From Nitriliruptoraceae bacterium (GTDB lineage: Bacteria; Actinomycetota; Nitriliruptoria; Nitriliruptorales; Nitriliruptoraceae): a stretch of 5,672 nucleotides of DNA. Shown here piece by piece: positions 1 through 5,672 of the stretch (positions within the stretch are counted from its first letter, which is position 1; the number at the start of each line of letters is the position of its first letter). The notes below the pieces were generated by a model. The model was not told where the DNA came from, ran no database searches, and worked only from the letters and a program-made list of their open reading frames with translations. The DNA lies in the NCBI GenBank assembly GCA_007125475.1, contig SLDB01000032.1, positions 1 through 5,672 of the forward strand, read 5' to 3'. Position numbers and translations under genes: made by a program.

Positions 1-5
1 CCGGT

Positions 6-11
6 GAGGAG
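6..11 (+). promoter_or_regulatory. Ribosome binding site of the sulfotransferase gene
   Basis: GAGGAG lies six bases before the ATG at 18, a normal Shine-Dalgarno match and spacing, and it supports that start. The TGA at 5-7 overlapping it could be the stop of an upstream gene, but too little sequence precedes it to tell. Confidence 0.6.
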
Positions 12-17
12 CCAGCG

Positions 18-956
18 ATGACGTCGACGACACCGTTGGGAACGGACGGCTACCCGGCGGGGTGGCGTCGCCCGGTGTTCATCGGCGGCACCGGGCGGAG
101 CGGCACGTGGGCGTTGGGCCGTCTGCTCGGCACCGCGCCCGGGTGGCGCACGATCAGGACCGAGCTGCGGTTCCACGCCGATCCGCGCGGGATCGCCGGC
201 TACCTCCGGGGTGAGGTCCCGGAGGCGAAGCTGCTGCACGACCTCGCCGAACGCTGGTACCGGCGCACCGGGGGTGGCGGTCGTCCCAAGGGGCTGCAGA
301 TCGTCGCCGAGGAGCCCGCCTACCTCACGGCGGTCGAGGCGTTCGGCGCCCGGCTCGCCGACGGCCAGGCCCCGGCCGAAGCCGTCGCCGACCTCCTCCT
401 CGACGTCCTCGCGCCGCACCTGACCGACGGCGGCGTCCAGCGGTGGGCCGAGACGACGCCGAACAACGTCGCGGCCGCCGGCGCCCTGGCCGCCGCGTTC
501 CCCGCAGCGCGGTTCGTCCACGCCGTCCGTGACGGCCGCGATGTCGCGGCGTCGGTGGCCTCGATGACGTGGGGCCCGGACACCCTCGACGAGGCCCTGA
601 CCTGGTGGGAGAAGCGCCTGCGTCGCGCCGACGCCGGGTACACCGCCTGCCCGTACGACGCCCGGGTCGTCGTCCGCCTCGAGGAGCTGGTCCTCCTCGA
701 CCGCGACGCCCAACTGGCGCGCCTGGCGGCGTTCCTGGAGGCCACCGACGACGAGGGCGCCGCCTGGGAGCAGTACTTCACCCACAACATGACCAAGGAC
801 GCCCTCCACGTCGCCCGGTGGCGCGGTCAGCTCGACCGGCGTGCGGCGCGGCGGTTCGACCGCGCCTACCGTCGGGCCTACCGCCGCCTGGAACGCGACG
901 GGGTGACGTCACTGCCGCTCGACCCCGACACGGTGGACACGCTGGCGTCGTCGTGA
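18..956 (+). CDS. Sulfotransferase family protein (PAPS-dependent)
   Basis: Predicted cytosolic sulfotransferase of 312 residues, which would transfer the sulfuryl group of PAPS to a hydroxyl or amine of an unknown acceptor. The N-terminal 5'-phosphosulfate-binding loop is visible as GTGRSGT (residues 24-30), following a hydrophobic strand. WAETTPNN (about 143-150) matches the region usually written W-x-[ED]-K-T-P in bacterial sulfotransferases, with Thr where Lys is common. FVHAVRDGRDVAAS (about 166-179) is the 3'-phosphate-binding strand and helix, with R171 and S179 as the expected PAPS contacts. RLEELVLLD near residue 220 matches the conserved R-x-E-D-L segment. Length fits the Sulfotransfer_3-like group. 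There is no signal peptide or membrane segment. The ATG at 18 has a good Shine-Dalgarno. The gene lies 48 bases before cysD, in a row that makes PAPS, which strongly supports the assignment. The acceptor cannot be inferred from sequence. Confidence 0.88.
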   Translation: MTSTTPLGTDGYPAGWRRPVFIGGTGRSGTWALGRLLGTAPGWRTIRTELRFHADPRGIAGYLRGEVPEAKLLHDLAERWYRRTGGGGRPKGLQIVAEEPAYLTAVEAFGARLADGQAPAEAVADLLLDVLAPHLTDGGVQRWAETTPNNVAAAGALAAAFPAARFVHAVRDGRDVAASVASMTWGPDTLDEALTWWEKRLRRADAGYTACPYDARVVVRLEELVLLDRDAQLARLAAFLEATDDEGAAWEQYFTHNMTKDALHVARWRGQLDRRAARRFDRAYRRAYRRLERDGVTSLPLDPDTVDTLASS

Positions 957-994
957 CGCGGCTCCCCCCCCGACGAGGTGCGCCCGACGTGTCC

Positions 995-1000
995 GGAGGT
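995..1000 (+). promoter_or_regulatory. Ribosome binding site deciding the cysD start
   Basis: GGAGGT sits four bases before the ATG at 1005. The upstream in-frame GTG at 978 has a weaker purine run (CGACGAGG) directly against it and would add nine residues not typical of CysD. The site therefore favours 1005. Confidence 0.6.
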
Positions 1001-1004
1001 GCCG

Positions 1005-1910
1005 ATGACCGCTCGTGACAGCCACCTGCACCGCCTGGAGGCGGAGTCGATCCACATCATGCGTGAGGTCGTCGCCCAGTGCGCCCGGCCGGTGATGCTG
1101 TACTCGATCGGCAAGGACTCGTCGGTGATGCTGCACCTGGCCAGGAAGGCGTTCGCGCCGGGGCCGCTGCCGTTCCCGTTGCTGCACATCGACACGACCT
1201 GGAAGTTCCGGGAGATGATCGCGTTCCGCGATCGCACCGCCGAGGAGCTCGGCGTCGAGCTGCTGGTCCACACCAACCAGGACGGGCTCGCCGCCGGGAT
1301 CAACCCGTTCGACCACGGCTCGCGGAACTACACCGACGTGATGAAGACCCAGGCGTTGCGCCAGGCCCTCGACCGGGGACGGTTCGACGCGGCGTTCGGT
1401 GGGGCGCGCCGGGACGAGGAGCGCTCCCGTGCCAAGGAGCGGATCTTCTCGTTCCGTGACCGCCACCACCGGTGGGACCCGAAGAACCAGCGTCCGGAGC
1501 TGTGGAGTCTGTACAACGCCCGGGTGCACCCGGGGGAGTCGATGCGGGTGTTCCCGCTCTCGAACTGGACCGAGCTCGACGTGTGGCTGTACGTCTGGCG
1601 GGAGGAGATCCCGATCGTGCCGTTGTACCACGCGGCTCCGCGCCCGGTGGTCGACCGCGACGGGGTGCTGGTGATGGTCGACGACGACCGGTTCCGCTTC
1701 GCCCCGGGCGAGGAGGCCGAGGAGCGCTGGGTGCGGTTCCGCACCCTGGGGTGCTACCCGCTCTCCGGTGCGGTCGAGTCCCGGGCGACCACGCTCCCCG
1801 AGATCATCCAGGAGATGCTGTTGGCCACCCGTTCGGAGCGCGAAGGACGGGTCATCGACCACGACCAGTCCGGCTCGATGGAGGAGAAGAAGCGGGAGGG
1901 GTACTTCTGA
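1005..1910 (+). CDS. cysD: Sulfate adenylyltransferase subunit 2 (CysD)
   Basis: Small catalytic subunit of the bacterial heteromeric ATP sulfurylase. It adenylylates sulfate with ATP to give APS and pyrophosphate, driven by GTP hydrolysis on CysN. With the ATG at 1005 the protein has 301 residues, essentially the length of E. coli CysD (about 302). The PP-loop ATP-binding motif SIGKDSS is at residues 34-40, followed by VMLHLARKAF. The strongly conserved GGARRDEERSRAKER is at 132-146, NWTELDVW follows near 187-194, and the protein ends in the diagnostic CysD tail GSMEEKKREGYF. No conserved block is missing. An in-frame GTG at 978 would give a 310-residue form, but the GGAGGT site and family length favour 1005. 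Its TGA shares one base with the cysN ATG (TGATG), so the two subunits of the complex are probably translationally coupled. Confidence 0.96.
   Translation: MTARDSHLHRLEAESIHIMREVVAQCARPVMLYSIGKDSSVMLHLARKAFAPGPLPFPLLHIDTTWKFREMIAFRDRTAEELGVELLVHTNQDGLAAGINPFDHGSRNYTDVMKTQALRQALDRGRFDAAFGGARRDEERSRAKERIFSFRDRHHRWDPKNQRPELWSLYNARVHPGESMRVFPLSNWTELDVWLYVWREEIPIVPLYHAAPRPVVDRDGVLVMVDDDRFRFAPGEEAEERWVRFRTLGCYPLSGAVESRATTLPEIIQEMLLATRSEREGRVIDHDQSGSMEEKKREGYF
1894..1901 (+). promoter_or_regulatory. Ribosome binding site of cysN inside the end of cysD
   Basis: GGGAGGGG within the last codons of cysD lies eight bases before the ATG at 1910. It supports that start over the much longer open frame running back through cysD. 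The codons it overlaps (REG of the REGYF tail) are conserved in CysD anyway. Confidence 0.55.
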
Positions 1911-3832
1911 TGGCCCACCAGTCCCCGCTCATCGCCACCGACGTCGAGGCCTACCTCGCCGAGCACGAGCACAAGGACCTGCTGCGGGTGCTGACCTGCG
2001 GCAGCGTCGACGACGGCAAATCGACGTTGATCGGGCGGCTGCTGCACGACACGAACCTGATCTACGAGGACCAGCTCGCCGCCCTGACCGCGGACTCGGT
2101 GACCTCGGGGACGACCGGGGACCGACCAGACCTGGCCCTGCTGATGGACGGGCTGAAGGCCGAGCGGGAGCAGGGGATCACCATCGACGTCGCCTACCGC
2201 TACTTCTCGACCTCCCGGCGGACCTTCGTCCTCGCCGACGCGCCCGGCCACGAGCAGTACACCCGCAACATGGTTACCGGGGCGTCGACGTGCCAGCTCG
2301 CGGTGATCCTCGTCGACGCCAGCCGTGGCGTCCTCGACCAGACCCGGCGGCACAGCACCATCGCCTCGCTGCTGGGGATCCGGCACGTGGTGGTGGCCGT
2401 GAACAAGATGGACCTCGTCGACTACTCCCGGGAGCGTTTCGAACAGATCCGCGACGAGTATCTGCGCTTCGCCGAGGACCTCGAGATCGGCGAGCCCTAC
2501 CTGTTGCCGATCTCGGCGCTGGAGGGGGACAACGTCGTCACCTCCTCGGCGGTGATGGACTGGTTCGACGGCCCCCCGCTGTTGACGCACCTCGAGACCG
2601 TCGACGCCGGCGTCGACGCCTCCGCGACCGGGCTGCGCTTCCCGGTGCAGCTGGTGCGCCGACCCGACCGCCGGTTCCGCGGGTTCGCCGGGACCGTCGC
2701 CTCGGGAACGGTCGCGGTCGGTGACCGCGTCGTCGCGCTGCCCTCCGGGGTCGCCACGACCGTGGCCAGGATCGTCACGGCCGACGGGGACCTTCACGCC
2801 GCCCACGCGGGCGAGGCGGTGACGCTGACCCTCGACGACGAGGTCGACGTCTCCCGCGGCGACCTCCTCGTCGCCGCCGACGACCGACCGCACCGCGCGC
2901 ACGACCTCGACGCCGTGGTGGTGTGGATGTCGTCGCAGCCGGCCGAGCCGGGTCGGCAACTGCTGCTGCAGTCGGTGAACGGGTTGTCCAACGCCTCGCT
3001 GCGCACGATCCGCCACCGGGTCGACGTCACCACCCTCGCGCCGGTCCCGGCGGCGTCGCTGTCGCTCAACGACATCGCCCGGTGCACCATCACCGCCGAG
3101 CGTGAGCTCCTCTTCGACGCCTACCGCGACAACCCGGTGACCGGCTCGTTCATCCTCGTCGACCGCCTCACCAACGTCACCGTCGGAGCGGGGATGGTCG
3201 TCGGACCGGCCTCGAGATGGGACGAGGAGCCGTCCGGTGCGATGCAGCACCACCCCTCGGAGGTCACCGCCGACGAACGCCGTGCCCGGCTCGGTCAGCG
3301 CCCGGCGACGATCCTGCTCACCGGGATGACCGGGGCCGGCAAGTCCACCCTCGCCCTCGCCCTCGAACGCCGGCTGTTCGACCTGGGACGCACGCTGCTA
3401 CGGCTCGACGGCGAGGAGCTCCGCCTCGGGTTGAGCCGCGACCTGGGGTTCAGCCTCGAGGAACGCTCCGAGAGCCTGCGCCGGGCGGCCGAGATCGCCC
3501 GCCTCGCGAACCAGCAGGGGCTGATCGTCGTCGTCGCGGTGCAGGCGCCCCAGGGCGAGGTCCGGGAGCGGATCCGTGAGCTCGTCGGCACCGATCGTTT
3601 CGTCGAGGTGCACCTCGACGCCGCCGACGAGGTGCGCCGGGCCCGGGACCCCAACGGGCTGTACCGGGCGGCCGACCGGGGCGAGCTCGCCGACATCCCC
3701 GGGGTCACCGTCACCTACGAGGTGCCGGTGAACGCCGACCTCCGCCTCGACACCGGGGCGGCGACGGTCGCGGCGTGCGTCGACGCGATCGTGGCCCTCC
3801 TCGGTGAGCGTGGCGTGCTGGGGGACGGGTGA
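1910..3832 (+). CDS. cysNC: Sulfate adenylyltransferase subunit 1 (CysN) fused to a divergent APS-kinase-like domain
   Basis: A 640-residue two-part protein. Residues about 20-440 are the CysN GTPase, which couples GTP hydrolysis to APS synthesis by CysD. Visible motifs are P-loop GSVDDGKST (31-39), DAPGHEQY (110-117) and NKMD (165-168), followed by EF-Tu-like beta domains with FRGFAGTVASG and TGSFILVDRLTNVTVGAGM. All look intact. A linker leads to an APS-kinase fold from about 465 to 640. This part keeps the P-loop GMTGAGKST (472-480), R505, F514, R519 and ESLRR. However, DGDN has become DGEE (500-503), the SFISPYR segment has become AVQAPQG (543-549), removing the Ser that is phosphorylated in E. 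coli CysC, and the lid KGLY has become NGLY (N582). Fusion itself is known (NodQ, M. tuberculosis CysNC), but those kinase domains are canonical. APS synthesis is confident; APS kinase activity of the tail is doubtful. The next gene supplies an intact kinase. An automatic annotation may label the whole protein as adenylyl-sulfate kinase. Confidence 0.93.
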   Translation: MAHQSPLIATDVEAYLAEHEHKDLLRVLTCGSVDDGKSTLIGRLLHDTNLIYEDQLAALTADSVTSGTTGDRPDLALLMDGLKAEREQGITIDVAYRYFSTSRRTFVLADAPGHEQYTRNMVTGASTCQLAVILVDASRGVLDQTRRHSTIASLLGIRHVVVAVNKMDLVDYSRERFEQIRDEYLRFAEDLEIGEPYLLPISALEGDNVVTSSAVMDWFDGPPLLTHLETVDAGVDASATGLRFPVQLVRRPDRRFRGFAGTVASGTVAVGDRVVALPSGVATTVARIVTADGDLHAAHAGEAVTLTLDDEVDVSRGDLLVAADDRPHRAHDLDAVVVWMSSQPAEPGRQLLLQSVNGLSNASLRTIRHRVDVTTLAPVPAASLSLNDIARCTITAERELLFDAYRDNPVTGSFILVDRLTNVTVGAGMVVGPASRWDEEPSGAMQHHPSEVTADERRARLGQRPATILLTGMTGAGKSTLALALERRLFDLGRTLLRLDGEELRLGLSRDLGFSLEERSESLRRAAEIARLANQQGLIVVVAVQAPQGEVRERIRELVGTDRFVEVHLDAADEVRRARDPNGLYRAADRGELADIPGVTVTYEVPVNADLRLDTGAATVAACVDAIVALLGERGVLGDG

Positions 3833-4458
3833 TGGGCACCGATGGCCGCGAGGTCTTCCCGCACCGGGGCGGGGTCACCGCGGCCGACCGCCGCCGTGTC
3901 CTCGGTCACGGCCCGGCGACGGTGTGGTTCACCGGGCTGTCGGGCTCAGGGAAGTCGACGCTGGCGTTCGCTGTCGAGGAGGCCCTCACCGCCGCCGGGG
4001 TGGCGGTCTACGTCCTGGACGGCGACAACGTCCGTGAGGGGCTGTGCGCCGACCTCGGCTTCGCCCCCGCCGACCGCACCGAGAACATCCGCCGCATCGG
4101 TGAGGTCGCGGCGCTGTTCCACGACGCCGGGCTGATCACCCTGGCGTCGTTCATCTCGCCGTACCGGGCCGACCGGGACCGCGTCCGGGCCCTGCACCCC
4201 GACGGCGGCTTCGTCGAGGTGCACGTCGACACCCCCCTTCAGGTGTGCGAGGACCGCGACGTCAAGGGGCTCTACGCCCGGGCCCGCGCCGGTGAGCTCC
4301 CCGGGTTCTCCGGCGTCTCGGCACCCTACGAGGCGCCGGAGGCCCCGGAGCTGCGCCTGGACACCGGCCGCACCTCGCTGGCGGCGTGTGTCGCGGCGGT
4401 CCTCGACCACCTGCACGCTACGGGGGTCCTCGCCGACCGGCACCTGGCGGCCCGCTGA
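3832..4458 (+). CDS. cysC: Adenylyl-sulfate kinase (CysC)
   Basis: Cytosolic APS kinase of 208 residues that phosphorylates the 3'-hydroxyl of APS with ATP to give PAPS. All family motifs are present: P-loop GLSGSGKST (35-43), DGDNVREGL (63-71), LGF (75-77), DRTENIRR (81-88), SFISPYR (106-112) with S109 at the position of the E. coli phosphoserine, DVKGLYARARAGE (143-155), GFSGVSAPYEAP (158-169) and LDT (176-178). Length is normal for a stand-alone CysC. The preferred start is the ATG at 3832, sharing one base with the cysN stop; a GTG directly before it (3829) would add one residue. The Shine-Dalgarno is weak (GGGGGACGGG), so expression probably depends on coupling to cysN. By hand the core (35-169) aligns without gaps to residues 472-606 of the preceding protein, with 58 of 135 identical, so the two are paralogues with very different active-site conservation. 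This is probably the enzyme that supplies PAPS to the sulfotransferase. Confidence 0.95.
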   Translation: MGTDGREVFPHRGGVTAADRRRVLGHGPATVWFTGLSGSGKSTLAFAVEEALTAAGVAVYVLDGDNVREGLCADLGFAPADRTENIRRIGEVAALFHDAGLITLASFISPYRADRDRVRALHPDGGFVEVHVDTPLQVCEDRDVKGLYARARAGELPGFSGVSAPYEAPEAPELRLDTGRTSLAACVAAVLDHLHATGVLADRHLAAR

Positions 4459-4463
4459 TCCCA

Positions 4464-4482
4464 CGGCGGGTGCCGTCCGCCG
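4464..4482. terminator. Possible hairpin between convergent genes
   Basis: CGGCGG (4464-4469) can pair with CCGCCG (4477-4482), extended by one G-T pair (4470/4476) with a five-base loop. It occupies most of the 26-base gap between the cysC stop and the end of the convergent oxidoreductase gene. No T-run follows on either strand, so it is not a textbook intrinsic terminator. Short G+C-rich hairpins are common by chance in DNA of this composition. Confidence 0.3.
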
Positions 4483-4484
4483 GT

Positions 4485-5612
4485 TCAGATCGCGGTGGGG
4501 GAGGGGGCGAAGCGGGCCGGGTCGTCGATGCGGTACAGCCCGAAGTCCGGCGGCTCTTCACCGCTCAGCAGGTGGCGGGTGACGAGCTCACCGAGGCGGA
4601 CCGACAGCAGCACCCCGCTGTGGGTGACGACGTGGTAGAGGTTGTCGACGCCCCCGGTGGGGCCGAGCATCGGCAGCCCGTCGGGCGGGAGCGGGCGGAC
4701 ACCGACACGCACGTCCTCGGCGTCGAGGTCCCCGGCCGCCGGCAGGAGTCGGGCGGCGTCGGCGAGGAGCTCCGCGACGACGTCACGGGCGACGGTGTAC
4801 CCGGCCTGCACCCCGGCGTCGGCGGCGGCGCTGGCGAGCATCAACCTCCCACCTCCCTCGGGGCGCAGGTGCAGCCGGGGTGCGTGCACGACGCTGGCCA
4901 GGGAGGTCACCGCCGGTCCGGTCGTCACGATCAGCCCGGCGGAGGTCCGCAGCGGGAGCTCGACCCCGGCGAGCGAGGCGACGCCGTCGGCCTCCGGGCC
5001 GGCGCAGTTGATCACGACGTCCACCGGCAGGCGGTCGGCGCCGGCGACGACGCCGGTGACCGCCCCGGCGTCGACCTCCAGCGCCTCCACGGCGGTTCCG
5101 GTGAGGAGGTGGCCGCCGACGGCCCGTAGCCGCTGCAGCTGGGTGGCGACGAGGACCGGGGTGTCGATCCAGCCCTCCTCGGGGAACCGGGCGATGCGGT
5201 CGTCGGCGACGTCGCCCGGGTCGAGGTCGGGTTCGAGGTCCGCCAGGCGTCGCCGGGAGACCCACTCGACCGGGTAGTCGAGCTCCCGTCGACGCTCGAC
5301 CTTCTTCGTGAGGCGCGCGAGGTCGTCGGCGGCGTCGGCCCACTGCAGGTTCGCCGCCGGGTGATACCAGGTGGCCGGCCGCGTCCGCTGCGCCAGCCGC
5401 CGGTGGGCGTCCATCGCGGCGACGTTGAGCTCGTGGTAGGCGGTCGGCTCCTTGTCCGCCGACGCGTTGATCCAGGCGAACGTCGCCGAGGAGGTCCCGC
5501 GGCCAGGACGGCCGGCGTCGATCACGGTGACGTCGGCGCCGGCCTCGGCGAGCTCGGCGCCGATCGAGGCCCCGACGACCCCGGCGCCGGCGATCACGAT
5601 CCTCGGTTGCAT
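4485..5612 (-). CDS. FAD-dependent oxidoreductase, DadA/D-amino-acid oxidase-like
   Basis: A 375-residue flavoprotein of the DAO superfamily, expected to oxidise an amine or amino acid. The FAD-binding Rossmann motif is at the extreme N-terminus: GAGVVG (9-14), with the strand ending VTVID, D32 being placed to bind the adenosine ribose. GTSSATFAWINAS (39-51) corresponds to the G-T-S segment after the dinucleotide motif in DadA-like enzymes. VINCAGPEAD in the middle is the second FAD-contacting strand. GVRPLPPDGLPMLGP (304-318) and THSGVLLS (330-337) form the C-terminal FAD-binding block. There is no signal peptide or membrane segment. The ATG at 5612 places the Rossmann motif as usual. An in-frame GTG at 5627 would add five residues, with GGAGGAG 13 bases before it, so the start is not fully settled. 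It converges on the cys genes, so it is probably a separate transcription unit. Substrate unknown; nothing ties it to sulfation. Confidence 0.85.
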   Translation of the reverse strand: MQPRIVIAGAGVVGASIGAELAEAGADVTVIDAGRPGRGTSSATFAWINASADKEPTAYHELNVAAMDAHRRLAQRTRPATWYHPAANLQWADAADDLARLTKKVERRRELDYPVEWVSRRRLADLEPDLDPGDVADDRIARFPEEGWIDTPVLVATQLQRLRAVGGHLLTGTAVEALEVDAGAVTGVVAGADRLPVDVVINCAGPEADGVASLAGVELPLRTSAGLIVTTGPAVTSLASVVHAPRLHLRPEGGGRLMLASAAADAGVQAGYTVARDVVAELLADAARLLPAAGDLDAEDVRVGVRPLPPDGLPMLGPTGGVDNLYHVVTHSGVLLSVRLGELVTRHLLSGEEPPDFGLYRIDDPARFAPSPTAI

Positions 5613-5672
5613 CCCGCACCCCCGCACCGGCGTCGGCGGGCTCCTCCGCCGTGGTGGGGACGGTAGTCGTCG
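5613..5672 (-). other. Upstream region of the oxidoreductase gene
   Basis: These 60 bases precede the oxidoreductase on its strand. They contain GGAGGAG (5641-5647, read on the minus strand), which sits too far from the preferred ATG and somewhat far from the alternative GTG at 5627, and a G-rich run directly before the ATG. No convincing -10/-35 pair is seen, and the window ends before a promoter would be expected to be complete. Confidence 0.3.

Noticed and set aside
909..1862. 317-codon minus-strand open frame opposite cysD
   Set aside because: Same composition artefact; it mirrors conserved CysD codons and has no family signature.
1472..1909. Open frame extending cysN 146 codons upstream across cysD
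   Set aside because: It lies within well-conserved cysD sequence in another frame, its translation is low-complexity Arg/Gly/Ala/Pro, and CysN homology begins just after the ATG at 1910, which has its own ribosome binding site.
1754..3253. 499-codon minus-strand open frame opposite cysD/cysN
   Set aside because: The translation is Arg/Val/Gly/Asp-rich with no recognisable domain. Long antisense frames are expected opposite G/C-ending codons, and the plus strand is clearly coding.
4386..5129. Plus-strand open frame of 247 codons across the end of cysC and the oxidoreductase
   Set aside because: It overlaps two convincing genes, is Gly/Arg/Asp/Val-rich, and shows no domain.
4783..5619. Minus-strand open frame of 278 codons in another frame of the oxidoreductase gene
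   Set aside because: Extremely Arg/Gly-rich shadow of the FAD oxidoreductase, whose own frame carries all the FAD motifs.
5659..5664. TACCGT on the minus strand as a -10 element for the oxidoreductase
   Set aside because: No matching -35 can be seen before the window edge, and such a short match is weak evidence.
1..5672. CRISPR arrays, tRNA/rRNA genes, insertion sequences or attachment sites
   Set aside because: No spaced direct repeats, tRNA-like cloverleaf, transposase or terminal inverted repeats were seen; nearly all of the window is explained by five genes.

Overview
The window is about 70% G+C by eye, with strong G/C preference at third codon positions and long spurious open frames on both strands. 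This fits a high-GC actinobacterium; the sequence alone does not support a finer placement. It is densely coded, with five genes, no RNA genes, no mobile elements and no long non-coding stretch.

Layout. Bases 18-4458 hold four plus-strand genes in a tight row: a sulfotransferase, cysD (sulfate adenylyltransferase small subunit), a cysN-type gene encoding the GTPase subunit fused to an APS-kinase-like domain, and a separate, complete cysC (APS kinase). cysD/cysN and cysN/cysC each overlap by one base (TGATG), and only 48 bases separate the sulfotransferase from cysD, so the four look like one operon. A 26-base gap with a G+C-rich hairpin then separates them from a convergent minus-strand gene (4485-5612) for a DadA-like FAD-dependent oxidoreductase with no evident link to sulfur metabolism.

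How the genes work together. CysD with the GTPase part of CysN makes adenosine 5'-phosphosulfate (APS) from sulfate and ATP. CysC phosphorylates APS to PAPS, and the sulfotransferase can use PAPS to sulfate an acceptor. No PAPS/APS reductase or sulfite reductase is visible, so within this window the cluster reads as a sulfation module rather than cysteine assimilation. Its logic resembles rhizobial nodH-nodP-nodQ.

The most notable point is that the kinase domain fused to CysN keeps its ATP-binding P-loop but has lost several APS-site residues, including the Ser of the FISP motif, while the next gene encodes a fully canonical APS kinase. The fused domain may therefore be a pseudokinase, regulatory or scaffolding domain, or a kinase with changed specificity.
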